Shown: positions 6,863 through 8,526 of the stretch, piece after piece | Layout: every line of letters starts with the position of its first letter | How positions within the stretch are numbered: the first letter of the stretch is position 1 | Source: a candidate division CSSED10-310 bacterium | Lineage (GTDB): Bacteria > CSSED10-310 > JAFGDC01 | Direction of reading: 5' to 3' | DNA: 8,526 nt | Assembly: GCA_016932295.1 (NCBI GenBank) | Contig: JAFGDC010000103.1 | Span: forward strand, 1-8,526 | The notes under the pieces: model-generated | What the model saw: only the letters and a program-made list of their open reading frames with translations | The model's database searches: none | What the model was told of the DNA's origin: nothing | Made by a program: the position numbers and the translations under genes

Positions 6863-7616
6863 GCCGCAGCAACTCCTCCGTCAATCGCACATAGGCATCG
6901 GCGCCACGCGAATATTTATCGTACAGAATGATCGGCAGCCCGTGACTGGGCGCTTCCGCCAACCGCACATTACGGGGGATCACCGACTTGAACACCTTGT
7001 CACCGAAATGGCGGCGCACCTCCTCCGCCACCTGGTGCGACAAGTTGGTCCGCGTATCGAACATGGTCAGCAACAATCCCACTATCTCCAACCGATCATT
7101 GTAACTGGCCCGTACCCGGTCGATGGTATGCATCAGGTACAGCACCCCTTCCAGTGCATAGTATTCGCACTGCAAGGGCACCAGCACGCCGTCGGCACTC
7201 ACCAGCGAGTTCAGCGTCAGCAGCCCGAGCGACGGCGGGCAATCGATGATGATGTGTTCATACGTATCGCGCACCGGCGACAGCGCCCGTTCCAGGTGCC
7301 GCTCCCGCGCCTCGTGGCCCACCAGTTCCACCTCAGCGCCGATCAACGCCATGTCCGCCGGCGCGATATCGAGATTCTCCACCGGACCCGGCTTCACCAC
7401 CTCCCGCACCGGCAGCATCCCCAGCAGCGCATGGTACACGCTCGGGTCTTCGTCTCCCGGCCGCGCTCCCAACCCACTCCCTGCATTGCCCTGCGGATCC
7501 ATGTCAACCAACAGCGTCCGCCGGCCCATATCGGCCAGACAGGCACTCAGATTCATAGCCGTCGTCGTCTTGCCGACGCCGCCTTTCTGGTTGGCTATGA
7601 CCAGTATCTTTCCCAT
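6852..7616 (-). CDS. parA: chromosome-partitioning ATPase ParA (Soj type)
   Basis: This 254-residue ATPase is of the short chromosomal type, without the N-terminal DNA-binding domain of plasmid ParA Ia proteins. The deviant Walker A motif KGGVGKTT is at 11-18, with signature lysine K11. A second motif LLVDMDPQGN is at ~35-44 and a Walker B-type IIIDCPPSLG at ~122-131. The C-terminal half keeps the conserved RNVRLAEAPSHGLPIILYD stretch at ~215-233. ATP-bound ParA dimers bind DNA non-specifically and are released by ParB, moving the origin region. The frame stays open upstream to 7754, but the ATG at 7616 has GGAGG six bases ahead and begins the conserved GKILVIANQKGG, so the shorter start is used. 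It is the first gene of the operon with its own promoter. Confidence 0.97.
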   Translation of the reverse strand: MGKILVIANQKGGVGKTTTAMNLSACLADMGRRTLLVDMDPQGNAGSGLGARPGDEDPSVYHALLGMLPVREVVKPGPVENLDIAPADMALIGAEVELVGHEARERHLERALSPVRDTYEHIIIDCPPSLGLLTLNSLVSADGVLVPLQCEYYALEGVLYLMHTIDRVRASYNDRLEIVGLLLTMFDTRTNLSHQVAEEVRRHFGDKVFKSVIPRNVRLAEAPSHGLPIILYDKYSRGADAYVRLTEELLRHES

Positions 7617-7622
7617 TCTCTT

Positions 7623-7627
7623 CCTCC
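7623..7627 (-). promoter_or_regulatory. ribosome binding site deciding the parA start
   Basis: GGAGG (7627-7623) sits 6 bases before the ATG at 7616. This supports the 254-residue ParA over a 46-residue N-terminal extension whose sequence is Arg-rich and unlike ParA. Confidence 0.8.
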
Positions 7628-7642
7628 AGATCACAGGAGGGG

Positions 7643-7672
7643 AATGTAGCCCATCACGAGATGCGCCGTCAA
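7643..7672 (-). promoter_or_regulatory. sigma70-type promoter of the parA-parB operon
   Basis: On the minus strand TTGACG (7672-7667, 5 of 6 consensus) is followed by an 18-base spacer and TACATT (7648-7643, 4 of 6). Transcription would start near 7636, giving a leader of about 20 bases that includes the parA ribosome site. The promoter lies inside the longer parA frame, which further supports the start at 7616. Confidence 0.65.
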
Positions 7673-8215
7673 GCCGCCGACCCCATCCCCACGACCTCGA
7701 TCGCCTCCCTCCCCGCATGCGACTTTGGTTTCGATAGAGGCCTGCGGTGGTCAAGTGGTGAGGAGAGGTTGCCCGACGACGCAGGCTCGACGGGGCGGTG
7801 CGTTGACGAATCAGGCCTCACCCAGGGCGCATGTGATCAATCCGATGCGTAGCCCCGGCACATCAAGACTGTCTGTTCACTCCCGCATGCAGTCACCACC
7901 TCCCGTCTGCTCACCGCGCCTTGTCATGTTCGGGTAACGCCAGCAGAGCATCCTTTGTCTCCGTGGCTGCTGTGGAAGATTGAAAACCAACGCACCACGA
8001 CGAACATTACAAGATTCCGGGTACGACCCCATTGTCCCGACCCCATCGGAACGAGAGTCCCGCCGAATTTCTGTAGTAGACTGTGAGCCATACGTCATGC
8101 ATCTGTTTTCACAGGGCGACACAATGTCTTGCAAACTCATCCCGGCACTACCACCGGCAGACAGAATCCGATCCGGAATCCTTGTGTCGAAACCAACGGC
8201 ATGCGACTCCGGGTA
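7673..8215. other. spacer between divergent parA and the exported-protein gene
   Basis: I find no gene here that I can support. The open frames (for example 7877-8314 minus and 7980-8267 plus) are rich in Arg, Cys and Ser, lack ribosome sites and match nothing familiar. The segment holds a 7-bp inverted repeat GCCTGCG/CGCAGGC (7740-7746 and 7780-7786), three copies of CGACCCCAT, and the second copy of the 15-base repeat. No DnaA box (TTATCCACA) and no parS site was seen. Confidence 0.5.
8016..8046. repeat. second copy of the 15-base repeat, merging into a 9-bp direct repeat
   Basis: Bases 8016-8030 are identical to 3523-3537. The same stretch runs into two direct copies of CGACCCCAT (8024-8032 and 8038-8046), 14 bases apart. 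A third CGACCCCAT is at 7678-7686, just upstream of the parA promoter. The copy here lacks the right half of the hairpin present at 3523-3540. Confidence 0.45.
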
Positions 8216-8243
8216 TTGTCTGATTCCGGCGATCGAGTATGAT
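8216..8243 (+). promoter_or_regulatory. promoter of the exported acidic protein gene
   Basis: TTGTCT (8216-8221, 4 of 6) and TATGAT (8238-8243, 5 of 6) are separated by 16 bases, within the accepted range for sigma70-type promoters. Transcription would begin near 8250, about 45 bases before the ATG at 8294. It faces away from the parA promoter. Confidence 0.5.
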
Positions 8244-8293
8244 AGGAACGTTCGTCGAAGGAACTGACAGCGACCATCTCGACAGGAGCGAAC

Positions 8294-8526
8294 ATGGACA
8301 CTCTCTTTGCACATCCCCCGATATGCATCGTGCCTCTGAACAACCGCAACCGGTTCATCCTCGGCCTGCTCATGGCCTGCCTGATCACCTTGCCCGCCGT
8401 GATTCCGGTCACCACCTGCCAGGGGGCCGACACCACCGATGTCGATGATCAGTGGACGGAATTCGACGATACCGAAGGCGGGGAAGTTCCCGAAGGCGGA
8501 TGGGAAGATTTCGACGGCGAGACGGA
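8294..8526 (+). CDS. N-terminal part of an acidic, probably exported protein
   Basis: The ATG at 8294 is preceded by AGGAG with 5 bases between, and the frame runs open for 77 codons to the window edge. A polar N-terminus with NNRNR at 16-20 leads to a hydrophobic segment (~21-38, FILGLLMACLITLPAVIP). A short TTCQGAD stretch after it could be a signal-peptidase site. The mature part seen (46-77) has 14 Asp/Glu and no Lys or Arg, with an imperfect 16-residue repeat (W54..F57-D58 and W70..F73-D74). Such acidic linkers often follow the signal of periplasmic or surface proteins. The n-region is long; a GTG at codon 13 would give a more usual signal peptide but has no ribosome site. The family and function cannot be told from this part. 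Confidence 0.72.
   Translation, partial: MDTLFAHPPICIVPLNNRNRFILGLLMACLITLPAVIPVTTCQGADTTDVDDQWTEFDDTEGGEVPEGGWEDFDGET

Noticed and set aside
6681..7649. 322-codon plus-strand open frame across parA and parB
   Set aside because: It is a shadow of two confidently identified genes, with Gln/His/Arg-rich composition typical of an antisense reading.
7617..7754. 46-residue N-terminal extension of ParA
   Set aside because: It contains the parA promoter, is Arg-rich and unlike ParA, and the ATG at 7616 has an ideal ribosome site.
7980..8267. 95-codon plus-strand open frame
   Set aside because: It has no ribosome site or recognisable domain, contains the repeat region and ends inside the leader of the next gene.
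7877..8314. 145-codon minus-strand open frame
   Set aside because: It has no ribosome site, unusual Arg/Cys/Ser-rich composition, and overlaps the promoter and start of the plus-strand gene.

Overview
The window comes from a bacterial chromosome with moderately high G+C and strong Shine-Dalgarno and sigma70-like signals. Four clear protein genes and two tRNA genes lie on the minus strand. A plus-strand gene runs off the right edge, and a possible gene tail lies at the left edge. The chromosomal-type ParA/ParB pair followed by a DUF4388-like/J-domain/TPR protein suggests a Desulfobacterota-like (deltaproteobacterial) or related Gram-negative lineage. That assignment is an inference from architecture; no lineage marker gene is present.

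Layout, left to right: a possible 3' end of a plus-strand gene (to 152); a small membrane-anchored TPR-like protein (178-633, minus); tRNA-Glu(CTC) and tRNA-Gln(CTG) (657-817, minus) behind a good sigma70-type promoter (844-872); a 416-base spacer with a possible 39-residue ORF and a hairpin carrying a tRNA T-loop-like sequence; a divergent alpha-amylase-superfamily (GH13-like) protein of 680 residues (1234-3276, minus); a 436-base spacer rich in palindromes with a candidate promoter for that enzyme; the parA-parB-J-domain gene set (3713-7616, minus); a 677-base spacer with the parA promoter, short repeats and a divergent promoter; and the first 77 codons of an acidic, probably exported protein (8294 to the edge, plus).

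How the genes fit together: parA and parB overlap by 11 bases. The J-domain gene follows parB after 69 bases with no obvious terminator, so the three probably form one transcript from the promoter at 7643-7672. ParA and ParB segregate the chromosome origin. The third protein may be a scaffold or chaperone-recruiting adaptor, and its link to segregation is only inferred from position. The two tRNAs and the small membrane protein also look like one transcript. The GH13-like protein stands alone, and its substrate cannot be told from the sequence.

No insertion sequence, CRISPR array, rRNA gene or parS site was recognised. The most interesting items are the divergent GH13-like protein, the J-domain protein tied to parAB, and the repeat and palindrome content of the two larger spacers.
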